Below are positions 1-9,829 of a DNA stretch of 40,236 bases, in pieces. Every line of letters begins with the position of its first letter. Position 1 is the first letter of the stretch. The stretch spans positions 1 to 40,236 of the forward strand of contig NW_001915008.1 in NCBI RefSeq assembly GCF_000208925.1, in the 5' to 3' direction. The position numbers were made by a program, and so were the translations under genes. The DNA comes from Entamoeba histolytica HM-1:IMSS. Its lineage: Eukaryota; Evosea; Mastigamoebida; Endamoebidae. A model generated the notes under the pieces. That model did no database searches. It saw only the letters and a program-made list of their open reading frames with translations, and was not told the origin of the DNA.

Positions 1-1009
1 ATTTTTCACATCAAAACGAATTATAGTAATTGAAAATGAAATAAAAAAGAATAGAAAAATAAATCAATGAGAAAATATGAAGAACTCGTTCATCTGCAAT
101 GAATGAAATGGTGAATATCAAAGTGAAATGTTTCATTATTTATTTGTATTTGTTTTAATATCTGTTTAATTTGTTGTTTAATTCATTTCATTTTCATCAA
201 TGTTCAATTGAATTTTATTTCATTTTACTTGTTATTTTCATTTTCTATACATTTATTATCATCTCTACTCTTATCTTCTTCTTTCTCTCATATTTCTTTT
301 TTTTCTATATTATTTTACATTCAATTATCATTTAACATTGTTCATTATTAACATTATCATTATTTCTTTTGTATTCTTCATTTATTGTATTTCTTCATTC
401 TTCATTTATTCTCATTTAATTAGTTAGTTATATTCATTATTTATGATGTTATTTATATCTTATTTTCATTTTACATTACGTCATTTCTCTTCAAATTCTA
501 TTAATGAATGAAATTGTATTATCATTACACAATGAAATTCAATGATTTAATATAAATACTATTTCATTCATTTTATCATTTACTATGTATACTTTCATTG
601 ATATTATTTTAGTTATTTTCTCTTTTGACTCACTCTCTTTCCATCTTTCAGATACTTAATTTCTCTTTTTAATGTTTCAAAACATCAATTTGAATTTAAA
701 TAACAAAATATAAATAAAAATGAAAGAAATAAAAATAGAGAAAGAATATTCCAAAATAGAACTAAAAAATATACAAAAAAAGAGGAAAAATAAATTTAAA
801 AAAGATAGAAATAAATAACAAAAATAAATAAAGTGTAGTTTATAATAAATAAGTATCTACAACTAACAATACTAACTATGGTTTAGTTGTAATTCATAAA
901 AACTAAAAAGAAGTGAGTTATTTATACAATACCATACCAATAAAATTAAATTAAATTAAAATTTAAAATAAAGAAATTATAAATGCCAAACAAAAAGAAT
1001 ATCAAAAAA
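1..1009. other. AT-rich intergenic DNA, no gene seen
   Basis: No open frame of useful length lies on either strand. The first 660 bases are dominated by TTCATT/ATTCATTT words, in a style resembling the far right end of the window. The part from about 660 to 1000 is A-rich and leads into the promoter of the phosphatase gene. I see no tRNA, Sm site or clear LINE reading frame here. Confidence 0.6.
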
Positions 1010-1018
1010 GAACTTAAA
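1010..1018 (+). promoter_or_regulatory. GAACTTAAA promoter box
   Basis: A GAACTTAAA motif starts 37 nt upstream of the phosphatase ATG. It combines the Entamoeba GAAC core element with a TTAAA run. The same word, or a close variant, sits at a similar distance upstream of several other genes in the window. Confidence 0.5.
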
Positions 1019-1046
1019 TTAAATACTAAAACAACTATTTTTAAAG

Positions 1047-2348
1047 ATGCAAATACTTTATAGTTATTTAATTTCTCTTATAATAGGAACATTAACATTA
1101 TGCCTTGGAGTTTATCAATTAGTTCAATGTGACTTTTCTATAACAACAGGATATGGAATTGCACGTATATTATTGTCTTTGTCTTTATGTTTTATTGGAC
1201 TTTTTATTGGACTTTCTCAATTATTTATTAGTATATTACCTATAAAAAAAAGATGGAAAATGATTCCATTAGAAACAGATTATTGTGGACCAATAATTAA
1301 AGACAAAATTGATGCAAATTATGCTTATCAATTATATTCATTTTTTAAAGAAGGAAATGGTAAAGGATTATTATGTAAAAGAGATGTTTTTAGGATTGTT
1401 GAAGAAGCTAATGTATTATTACAAAATAAAGATGGATTAGTTAAAGTAACAATTGAACCAAATGAACATATTACAGTTGTTGGTGATCTTCATGGACAAT
1501 TTTATGATTTATGTAATTTATTTCAACAAAATGGACTTCCATCTGCAACAAATAAATATATATTTAATGGAGATTTAGTTGATCGAGGAGTATTTGGTAT
1601 TGAAATTGTATTAACTCTTTATAGTTTTTTAATAGCTTTTCCTCAATCACTCTTTATTAACAGAGGAAATCATGAAACTTATGATGTTAATTATTCTTAT
1701 GGATTTTTAACTGAAGTACAAAGTAAATACGATCAAGAAACATTTATAGAAGTAGCTGGATCACTTCGTTGGTTACCTTATTGTCATCTTATTAATAATT
1801 CTGTTTTTATTGTTCATGGAGGATTACCTCCAACACCTTTGGAGATTGACAAAATTAATCAATTACAACGTGGAGATGATCCTGAAGATGGTTCTATTGA
1901 ATCAGAATTATTATGGAATGACCCACAAGCAGCAAAAGGAAATAGTCCAAGTTACAGAGGTATTGGACATGTTTTTGGTCCAGATGTTACACAAGAATTT
2001 CTTAACTTAAACCATCTTGACTTAATTATTAGAAGTCATGAAATGAAAATGAATGGATATGAATGGAATATTGAAAATAAATTAATGACAATATTTTCTG
2101 CTCCAAATTATTGTGGAACAGTTGGAAATAAAGGTGCATATGTTCTTTTATCTTTTGATGAAAACACTAAACCAATTACAAAAATTATTCAATTTGATTC
2201 AGTAATTGCTCCACATATTACTTTATCAAAAGAACCTAAACTTCATGAATTTGAAGATATTGAAATTGATGTTGAAACTGTCTGGAATAATGTTGCCCCA
2301 TTATTAGCTTGTGCTTTTTCCCTTTTTGCAATTATTAATGAATTATAA
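1047..2348 (+). CDS. PPP-family Ser/Thr phosphatase with N-terminal membrane segments
   Basis: The protein has 433 residues. The metal-binding motifs of PPP phosphatases are intact: GDLHG (146-150), GDLVDRG (175-181) and RGNHE (206-210), followed by the HGG motif, the RSHE motif and the SAPNYCG segment. It should hydrolyse phosphoserine/threonine. Before the catalytic domain are two hydrophobic segments (about 5-26 and 36-64), and the last 15 residues are again hydrophobic. This suggests a membrane-anchored enzyme, which is unusual because most PPP catalytic subunits are soluble. No TPR or EF-hand is visible, so it is neither a typical PP5 nor a PPEF. The start is the first ATG after a GAACTTAAA box, and no intron is needed. 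The family call is secure; membrane topology and cellular site are inference. Confidence 0.9.
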   Translation: MQILYSYLISLIIGTLTLCLGVYQLVQCDFSITTGYGIARILLSLSLCFIGLFIGLSQLFISILPIKKRWKMIPLETDYCGPIIKDKIDANYAYQLYSFFKEGNGKGLLCKRDVFRIVEEANVLLQNKDGLVKVTIEPNEHITVVGDLHGQFYDLCNLFQQNGLPSATNKYIFNGDLVDRGVFGIEIVLTLYSFLIAFPQSLFINRGNHETYDVNYSYGFLTEVQSKYDQETFIEVAGSLRWLPYCHLINNSVFIVHGGLPPTPLEIDKINQLQRGDDPEDGSIESELLWNDPQAAKGNSPSYRGIGHVFGPDVTQEFLNLNHLDLIIRSHEMKMNGYEWNIENKLMTIFSAPNYCGTVGNKGAYVLLSFDENTKPITKIIQFDSVIAPHITLSKEPKLHEFEDIEIDVETVWNNVAPLLACAFSLFAIINEL

Positions 2349-3201
2349 TTAAATGAAATTATCATTTTTTATTATTACTTATTATATTATTTAGGATTTA
2401 ATTTTACCTTTTTAATACAATTTAAAACATTTATTTATTTTTTTCTTCGTTTTAATGTTTGTAACTTATTATCTTAATCATTAAAACCATATTAATATTA
2501 AAAGGTCAATTATTAGATATACCAACAATTGGATTTTCTAAATCATAATAATATTAAAATATATTAAAATAATTTAATCTGTTTATTATTAAATTATTAG
2601 TAGTATAATATTTTAGTATATTTATTATATTACTATGGAAATTATTTACATTTATGATAATTTAATATAATGTCTTCTAATAGGAAGAAAATTTTTTATT
2701 TTTTTTATAATACAATAAATGTCAAGAATGAAAATAAGTTTTTGTTTTACTTCTTCTCCTAAGACTATTGAACCATCGTTAACTTTTTAATTTTTAGAAT
2801 GAATCCAAAAATTTTTGAAAAAAATAATATAAGACTTGATTTAAATAACAATATCACAAATGTCATTACATTCATTTGGTGAACAAACGAAGTATAATGT
2901 AATTAAAAAGAAATAGTAAATTATTTTTATAAAACAGTGGTATATCAAAATAATTATAATAAGAATAAAATTTGATAAAGAAGTGTAACAAATTAAAGAA
3001 ATAAGAGTGTCATTTCTCATATCAAAAAAAAAATTAAAAAAAGTACAAATAAATTTTATAATTAGATTTTAAAAAAGATGTATGTTCTGTTTAATATCTT
3101 TTTTTTTCTTATGATGAAATATTTACATCATAGTTGCTTAATTTTCTAAATCTATCTTCATTAAACCCATGCTACTGTTTATTATATGAAAAAAAGAAGT
3201 A
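2349..3201. other. intergenic, nothing recognised
   Basis: AT-rich DNA between the phosphatase and the next small gene. It presumably carries the phosphatase 3' end and the next promoter. I found no RNA gene, repeat or plausible exon on either strand. Confidence 0.5.
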
Positions 3202-3732
3202 ATGGAGAGGAGTCTCATCAAATTTGATACTAAAAAATATCTCTGTATTGCGTTTGCATGTTGTGTTGGAATGAAGTGTGTTCTTTCTTTTCCAAGAAAA
3301 AAGACGAGAAATGTGACTACTTTCAATATTGATTCGTTGTGTTATCTTCAAACAGATTACATCACTCAATCAAATAATTCGTTTCGTGATGAAAGAACAA
3401 TGAGAGGAAGAACAAAAAGAAGAAAAGTTGAAAAAGAAGCTTTAAAAAGCTCTAAAGACAAAATTGATAGTATTCTTGTTGAAAAAAATATTAAAAAAGA
3501 TTCAAAAACTTTTCTCTCATTCTTTAATAAAACCCAAAGTCAATATTTATGTATTCAGTTAATCAATTTACTAGAAAAGAAAAAAGAAAATCAAAGCAAT
3601 GAAAATCAAATTACTCTCACTCCAGGTGAAGATGATGTAAAACAATTAGTAAAAGGTGTTATAGAATCTATTAACCCAACTTCTTCCTCTTCTTTTTTTA
3701 ACAAAGAATTGCTCTTGAAATTCTTACAATGA
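3202..3732 (+). CDS. hypothetical protein, lysine-rich
   Basis: The open frame allows 176 residues from the first ATG, but the product is not recognised. The C-terminal 110 residues are highly charged and probably helical, with an RGRTKRRK basic patch that could act as a nuclear localisation signal. A later ATG at 3400 (residue 67) would give that 110-residue protein. It lies about 20 nt after AATAATTCG, which resembles the Entamoeba initiator AAAAATTCA, so the true start may be 3400. The first 66 residues are Cys-containing and uneven in composition, which also favours the shorter form. No intron with GTTTGT is seen. Antisense frames over the 5' part are taken as shadows. Confidence 0.4.
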   Translation: MERSLIKFDTKKYLCIAFACCVGMKCVLSFPRKKTRNVTTFNIDSLCYLQTDYITQSNNSFRDERTMRGRTKRRKVEKEALKSSKDKIDSILVEKNIKKDSKTFLSFFNKTQSQYLCIQLINLLEKKKENQSNENQITLTPGEDDVKQLVKGVIESINPTSSSSFFNKELLLKFLQ

Positions 3733-4409
3733 TAATTAAATAAGCAGCTTATTCTTTTTTTTTTGTTGATTAATTTTAATATGCCTTATTCTTTGATAAT
3801 ATCCAACACTTAAAACAACAAAATAATTTTTTTTAATTTCATTCTTTTTTTATCTGTAAAACCCAAAGACTATTTTTTTCATAAACTTTCATCTTAAACA
3901 ACATTAAAAGAGGTAGAATCGAGTATTGTTACTCTAAGAAAAATTATATGAAAAATTTTTACATAATATTATAAATAGGATGTTGTGCTAATTATTCTAT
4001 AAATTAAGATAATCTTATGATATTAAAAGAAATATAATTATAATCAATAAATAAAATAAAAGAAGTTATAATTATCCTTTAAACTACTCATTATATCTAT
4101 TACCATAAAAGAGACCTTAGTTACAATACAATTATTATTTACAAAAAAAAACATCATTAACAAAATTTGTATGATATGATGAAAGTTGAATAAAAAGAAT
4201 GATTGAAACTGTGTTATAAAAGAAAATGCTAACATAACATATTTAAATGATTATTATTAATTAATACAAAAAGAAGATATTCAATGTTTATTTAAAACAA
4301 TAAAATATTTCTGAATTATCTTTATATACAAAAATTAAAATATCATAAAGAAAAGATTTGTAGTGAATTCCTCTTTTAAAAAACGCTAACTAAAAATGAA
4401 AAACTAAAA
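3733..4409. other. intergenic between convergent genes
   Basis: This stretch lies between two genes whose 3' ends face each other (3732 on + and 4410 on -). It is AT-rich with long A and T runs. A 63-codon minus-strand frame here is hydrophobic and low in complexity and looks like chance. No RNA gene is seen. Confidence 0.5.
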
Positions 4410-7400
4410 TTAATTATCGCTTGATAATGATGAAGATGAATCTTGTACAGCAGTTGTCTTCTGTATTAATTGATTAGAAGAAGGATTTTCATCACAATCA
4501 ATAACAAGAGCATATTTAATATCTAATCCCCATTTCTCAATTTCTTTTAAAACATCAATAAATGTTGGTCTATCTTCAGGGTTTTGACTCCAACAATCCT
4601 GAGTCAACTGCCAATAATTTTCAGGAATTCCATCAGGTTTAGGAAGTCTTTTTCCTTCAATAACAAATTGGGGGATTTTCCAAGGTTGATCAAATACATT
4701 TTCATCAGAATATCCTCCTTTTTCAATATAAGTTTCATATAATACAATACCATAAGCATAAACATCAATAGGATATGAATAATCAAAGTTTTGAAGACAT
4801 TCAGGTGCCATATAAGTAGGAGTACCAATTCCTTGAGTAAGTTCTTTATTTAATCTATTTCTTTCAGAAATATTTCTACAAGTACCAAAATCAGTTAATT
4901 TACCACAAACATCACTGTGTGGATTTAATGAATAAATTAACACATTTTCTCCTTTAACATCTCTATGAATGATTTGGTTTTGATGAAGGAATTGTAATGC
5001 TATTGCAAGATCATCTAATATTTTTATTTTTAATTCAAATGATAATTCATGTTTACCCCAAATCTTACTTAATGATCCATATTCTGCAAATTCTGTAACA
5101 ATAGCAATCTCTCCTTCAGTATATACTGCCCCAATAAATTCTACAACACATTTATGTCTTAATTGAGTTAACATAGAAACTTCATGACTAAATTCTTTTT
5201 CTTGTTCTTGAGTCATATTTCTTGATTTCATTTTTTTAATAGCAACTTCTCTTCCTCTATAAGTTCCTCTAAACACCATACCAAAAGCACCTTCACCAAT
5301 TGGTGGCATTTGTGGAGTTAAATCAGTATGGTCAAGTTTTAACGAAAGATCAGATTCAATAATCAAATTAATTTTTGCTGTTTCTTTATTTTGATCATCA
5401 ACATCCATAGCAATAATACCAATTTCATCACTAACAGAAGCAGTACATAACATTTTAATTTTAAATTTTAATTCCATTGCTTCACCAGATTTTAAAGTAT
5501 ATCTTGGAGGTTCTACTTTTAAATCATACCTATGAGATGGAGTAGCAAGGACTTCAAAGAAATAAGCTTTTTTTGTAGTATTAGCAATTTGAATATTTTG
5601 TTCATATTCTTTATCTACAAGTGCTTTATTTTTATCTAACCCAAAGTTTAATTCCCAGGTTTGAGTTTTTAAAGGGAAGTTTTTATTATCTGCTGTTAAT
5701 AAACTTAACTCTAAATCAGAAGTAACTTTAAATGGTTTAATACTTTTAGTAGTATTTTTTTTATGAATACTTTTCCACGAGACAATAACAATAATAATAA
5801 TAAGTATTGTTACAATAATAATAATTATTACTACTACTACTGGAATTATTATATTTAAATTATTCTTTGAACACATTCCATTGTCTTTAGGACTATATCC
5901 TTTTTCACATTTTTTACATCCATTTTTATCACATGATAAACAATGTTCTATAGTTTGACATTCTATACAATATTTTGTACTATTTGGATAATGTTGTTCA
6001 TCATCACATTCTTTACATCCAGGTGCTTCTAAATCAGAATACCAAATACAATTTTTACAATTAAGTTCAATTGGACATTCTGTACAATTAATTTGACTAG
6101 TATTTACTGCATAATATCCTTTATTACAATTTCCAGCACATCCTGTCATTGTTGGTGAACATGTCATATTAATTTCACTAAAAGGTGAACAAAATGATCC
6201 ATTATTTCCTCTATAATAATATGGTGCACAATTTGTACATGAATTTGATGATTCACATGAACCACAACTTTCATCACAATGAATACATTGCATATCTAAT
6301 CCAATAAAATAATTTTGTTTACATTCAATACAATATCCCATTTGTGCTTTTTCACATGTATCATCCATATCTTCACATGTAAATGTTCCATCTGCAGTTG
6401 GTTTTAACATTTTATTTGCAACACATGCTGTGCAATGATCTGCTTCTTTATCACATAATGTACAATTCTCTGAACATGAATGACAAGTTTTTTGTCCTTC
6501 AGGAATATATAATCCAGTATGAACTAAATCATTTTTACATTCTTTACATCCTGATTGATCATATTTACTACAATTATCTGCAACTTTTTTACAATTATCT
6601 CCATCAAAATAATATCCAATTTTACATGATAAACATGTTTTTGAATCTGTAATACATGTACTACATGATGTATCACATGACTCACACATTAAATCTGAAT
6701 TAAGAAAATATCCATCAACACATCTTTGACATCCATATATTTCACTTCCTACTTCACAATTAATTGATTTTAGTGTAATACATTGTCCATTGTATGGTAT
6801 AAATCCTGTTAAACATTTAAAACATTTTTCTTGATTCTTTTCATCAATAAAACATTCATCACAATTTTCTATAGTACATGCTACACATCCACCTCCATTT
6901 AAACGATATTTTTTATCACATTTCTCACAATGATCATCTTTTATACTACTACTATCACAATGATCAATTTCAAGACAATTATATGTTCCATTTAAATAAT
7001 GTTTATCAGTACATTGGAAACAATTATCTGATTCTGTACATAATGAACAAAATGATGAACATTTTGTACATGCTTTTTGTTCTACTGAAAAATAATATCC
7101 CGACTTACATTTACCACATTCATGTGCATCATCTCCAGTACATTGTGTACATCTTTTTTGGTCTATTGATAAGAAATACGTTGCATTACATTTATAACAA
7201 ACTAAATCATTACATAACTCACAATTTTCAGTACATCTAATACAACTATTATCTTTTAAATAATATCCATCATAACACTTTACACAATATCCATCAACTA
7301 TTGTTTCACAATTTGAATCTGTTGTTTGAGAGACACAAACTATTTTAGGAACTCCTTCTGTTGAAGGTAAAACACTTAATGTAAATCCACTTTTACACTC

Positions 7401-7499
7401 AATACATCTTCCTTCACTAAATTCTTTAGCACAATTTTCAACACTACCATAACAAATAGAAAGAAAAATAATCTCAATGATTAATAATTTCCCTTTCAT
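4410..7499 (-). CDS. transmembrane receptor kinase (Entamoeba TMK family)
   Basis: The protein has 1029 residues. An N-terminal signal peptide (about 1-18) is followed by about 530 residues of CxxC/CxC repeats of the furin-like Cys-rich type, an isoleucine/valine-rich membrane helix at about 548-575, a juxtamembrane segment, and a protein kinase domain at about 730-993. The kinase motifs are complete: GEGAFG, the VAIK lysine, HRDVKGEN (about 846), DFG (about 870), and GTPTYMAPE. It should therefore be an active Ser/Thr or dual-specificity kinase, of the tyrosine-kinase-like group by motif style. The architecture is that of the large TMK family of Entamoeba, thought to act in surface sensing and phagocytosis. 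The ligand is unknown. The start fits the signal peptide and lies 36 nt after a GAACTTAAA box. Long antisense frames inside the Cys repeats are shadows. Confidence 0.93.
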   Translation of the reverse strand: MKGKLLIIEIIFLSICYGSVENCAKEFSEGRCIECKSGFTLSVLPSTEGVPKIVCVSQTTDSNCETIVDGYCVKCYDGYYLKDNSCIRCTENCELCNDLVCYKCNATYFLSIDQKRCTQCTGDDAHECGKCKSGYYFSVEQKACTKCSSFCSLCTESDNCFQCTDKHYLNGTYNCLEIDHCDSSSIKDDHCEKCDKKYRLNGGGCVACTIENCDECFIDEKNQEKCFKCLTGFIPYNGQCITLKSINCEVGSEIYGCQRCVDGYFLNSDLMCESCDTSCSTCITDSKTCLSCKIGYYFDGDNCKKVADNCSKYDQSGCKECKNDLVHTGLYIPEGQKTCHSCSENCTLCDKEADHCTACVANKMLKPTADGTFTCEDMDDTCEKAQMGYCIECKQNYFIGLDMQCIHCDESCGSCESSNSCTNCAPYYYRGNNGSFCSPFSEINMTCSPTMTGCAGNCNKGYYAVNTSQINCTECPIELNCKNCIWYSDLEAPGCKECDDEQHYPNSTKYCIECQTIEHCLSCDKNGCKKCEKGYSPKDNGMCSKNNLNIIIPVVVVIIIIIVTILIIIIVIVSWKSIHKKNTTKSIKPFKVTSDLELSLLTADNKNFPLKTQTWELNFGLDKNKALVDKEYEQNIQIANTTKKAYFFEVLATPSHRYDLKVEPPRYTLKSGEAMELKFKIKMLCTASVSDEIGIIAMDVDDQNKETAKINLIIESDLSLKLDHTDLTPQMPPIGEGAFGMVFRGTYRGREVAIKKMKSRNMTQEQEKEFSHEVSMLTQLRHKCVVEFIGAVYTEGEIAIVTEFAEYGSLSKIWGKHELSFELKIKILDDLAIALQFLHQNQIIHRDVKGENVLIYSLNPHSDVCGKLTDFGTCRNISERNRLNKELTQGIGTPTYMAPECLQNFDYSYPIDVYAYGIVLYETYIEKGGYSDENVFDQPWKIPQFVIEGKRLPKPDGIPENYWQLTQDCWSQNPEDRPTFIDVLKEIEKWGLDIKYALVIDCDENPSSNQLIQKTTAVQDSSSSLSSDN

Positions 7500-7526
7500 C
7501 TTATTTTTCGTTTTAGTAACTCATTT

Positions 7527-7535
7527 TTTAAGTTC
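7527..7535 (-). promoter_or_regulatory. GAACTTAAA promoter box
   Basis: On the minus strand GAACTTAAA lies 36 nt upstream of the TMK ATG at 7499. The spacing matches that seen at 1010 and 9674. Confidence 0.5.
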
Positions 7536-7749
7536 TTCTTTTTTGAATTATCTTCTCTTGAATTTTCACCTTCATTTCTTATATTACATTAATAATTCTT
7601 TTTGTTATTTTTTATTATTTTTTCTTTTTTATTTTTTAGTATCTTTTTCTTTTAAACTATTAGTATAGTTTAAATACTATAATATATAAATTAAAATAAA
7701 AACTTATTTATGACTCAATATTCGTTTAATACTCCTTTCTGTTTTTTCT

Positions 7750-9639
7750 TCATTCATACCATAACATTGTGCGATATAATTTTAATGAACTTAATGTTTC
7801 ATCTAATTTATCGTTAATTCCTTTGGGATTTGTTCTTTGTTTTAATACACCACAATAAACTTTTTTTCCTTCTTGTTCAATTGTCCATTTAATATGACCA
7901 ATTAATTCCCTAACTGTAGTGTTTTCATTTCCATTAAACTGTATTGTTGAGTATTTTGTTTTAATTTTTACAATATATCCTGCTTTACTAAGTTCTTTTG
8001 GATATTCTTTACTTTCAATGCCATCATCGTTAGTCTCTTTTGGCTGTTCTGTTTCAACTAATTTATGTCCTTTTGGTTGTTCTTTTTCTTCTTGAAATTC
8101 AAATCCACAATTTGCTTCTTTTGTCTTTGACACTTTAAGTAATAGTTGTATTAACTTTTCTTGAATTTCTAAACTACTGTCTTTAGGTTGTATGTCTAAA
8201 GTAGAGATATTTGATTTTCTATTTTTATTGGATATATCTTGATATAGTCTAGGACTTCCATGTTTTTCATAGCTTTTATACTCTCCTGAAGGTATTTTTT
8301 TTGGTTTCAATACATTAAGTTTGTTATCTTGAATTGTTTCATTGGTACTTTGATGATTTATTTCTTTTTCATTATTATTATCTTTATTTATTTTGATTTG
8401 TTCTTGATGTAATTCATTTGAACCTTGCAAAAGTTCATGACTAAGTTCTTTTGTTTCTTTGTTATCTTCTTTAGATAAACTAGGTGTATTATCTTTAACT
8501 TGTTGTTTAGCTTTACAGTTCAAATTTTCTTTCTTTTCAATTAATTCTTTCTTTTCAATACATCCTTTTCTTTCATTTTCGTTTTGATTTTCTTTCTTCA
8601 TTTGGTCATTATCTTCTTTTATACTCTTCTTTAATTCTATACAATCCTTAGAAAGTGCGTTTAACAAATCAATTTTAAAATTATTCTTTTCTTTTGAATA
8701 TATTTCATTTACTGTTATTTCTTCCTTACTTTCATTTAACTTCATATTTGGAGGTGGTAAATCAAATGAATCACAAAAATCAAATAAGTTATACAATGAG
8801 TAGAAGTTTGATTCTTCTAATGAATTTAATTGGTACAAAAATCCTTTATAGATTGAGTTATAGAATTTGATAAAATAAATGTATTGATTTTCAATTGAAA
8901 CATTAGAAAAAAGTGCTAAACTATTGAACGAAATACTTTTTTTCTTTGTGAGAAGATAGTCTTGACTCTTTCCATGACAATAATTGTTGCATTTTGTTAA
9001 TTGTGCCAACTCAAAAAATGCGTCTGATAATCCTTTAAAAACATACATCACAACACATAAATCAAGTCCACATTGTTCACATATATTACAAAGATTTGAT
9101 AGTAAACTTTTTCTAAAATCAATACCAACTAATCTGTTTTGAAATAAAAAGACCATATCATAGATTTGATTACCTATTTGATGTTTGTATCCACATGGAC
9201 ATTGTCCTTCAATTTTAATTATTGTAGAAGCAATCTGAGGATCATTATTTTCAAAACGAAAGGATTGAGTTGGGGGTTCAAAAACTCTTGATTCACATGA
9301 AGATATAAAGCTTTGAAAGATTTTTTTTATAATAACATGATCTGTAAGAAATCCAACAAAATTATTTTGTTCAGTGAAAAGATATGATAAAATGAATGGA
9401 CAAGTCTTTTCAGGAAACCATTTCTTTTGTTCTTTTATGAAATTAATTGAAAAGTCATAAGATGTTCCAGTTGTACAAAAAATTTCCCATTTTGTTGTAT
9501 TTAATGAAAGTAGAATTAATTCATTACCATTTTTATTAATTGTATACATTTCAGCAGGTCCATTTCTATCATCATGTATTGATCTTCCACATGGACATCT
9601 TACAGACACTAACTTTCTTAATGGAATATAATCTTCCAT
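7750..9639 (-). CDS. unrecognised protein, two CPCG modules and possible ubiquitin-like C-terminus
   Basis: The protein has 629 residues and I do not recognise it. Two related N-terminal modules each open with the motif CPCG: one near residue 15, followed by a GPAEMYTINKNGNELILL stretch, and one near residue 148, followed by an IYDMVFLFQNRLVGID stretch. They look like an internal duplication of a domain with a possible metal-binding Cys pair. Residues about 310-540 are low-complexity, rich in K, E, N and Q. The last 80 residues alternate strands and a helix with TVRELIGHIK, then D.LDETLSSLKLYRTMLWY, which resembles a ubiquitin-like or UBX fold. The gene is divergent from the RhoGAP gene across a 190-bp gap. 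Function is unknown; the Ubl reading is a guess from pattern. Confidence 0.75.
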   Translation of the reverse strand: MEDYIPLRKLVSVRCPCGRSIHDDRNGPAEMYTINKNGNELILLSLNTTKWEIFCTTGTSYDFSINFIKEQKKWFPEKTCPFILSYLFTEQNNFVGFLTDHVIIKKIFQSFISSCESRVFEPPTQSFRFENNDPQIASTIIKIEGQCPCGYKHQIGNQIYDMVFLFQNRLVGIDFRKSLLSNLCNICEQCGLDLCVVMYVFKGLSDAFFELAQLTKCNNYCHGKSQDYLLTKKKSISFNSLALFSNVSIENQYIYFIKFYNSIYKGFLYQLNSLEESNFYSLYNLFDFCDSFDLPPPNMKLNESKEEITVNEIYSKEKNNFKIDLLNALSKDCIELKKSIKEDNDQMKKENQNENERKGCIEKKELIEKKENLNCKAKQQVKDNTPSLSKEDNKETKELSHELLQGSNELHQEQIKINKDNNNEKEINHQSTNETIQDNKLNVLKPKKIPSGEYKSYEKHGSPRLYQDISNKNRKSNISTLDIQPKDSSLEIQEKLIQLLLKVSKTKEANCGFEFQEEKEQPKGHKLVETEQPKETNDDGIESKEYPKELSKAGYIVKIKTKYSTIQFNGNENTTVRELIGHIKWTIEQEGKKVYCGVLKQRTNPKGINDKLDETLSSLKLYRTMLWYE

Positions 9640-9665
9640 TTATTCTTTTTTATTATCAACAAATT

Positions 9666-9674
9666 TTTAAGTTC
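9666..9674 (-). promoter_or_regulatory. GAACTTAAA promoter box
   Basis: Minus-strand GAACTTAAA lies 35 nt upstream of the ATG at 9639, in the 190-bp region shared with the divergent RhoGAP gene. Confidence 0.5.
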
Positions 9675-9813
9675 TAACAGATAAGTCAATTTTATACCTC
9701 ATCAATATTTAATTTGTTATATATCACATTATTCAACTATTTTATGAATATCAACAAAATATTAAGATTTTTATAATTTGAGATTAAAATAAAAGAGAAA
9801 AAGAAAGAAAAAT

Positions 9814-9822
9814 GAACTTAAA
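9814..9822 (+). promoter_or_regulatory. AATGAACTTAAA promoter box
   Basis: Here the full Entamoeba GAAC element AATGAACT runs into TTAAAG, only 16 nt before the RhoGAP ATG. The spacing is shorter than at the other genes, so either the 5' UTR is very short or the box acts at another distance. Confidence 0.5.
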
Positions 9823-9829
9823 GGAATAA

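Noticed and set aside
3138..3369. Two minus-strand frames of 62 and 65 codons
   Set aside because: They overlap the small hypothetical gene, have no promoter box and look random in composition.
6383..7240. Plus-strand open frames (89 and 120 codons) inside the first TMK
   Set aside because: They are antisense to the Cys repeats, rich in Tyr, His and Leu from reversed codons, and have no promoter box.
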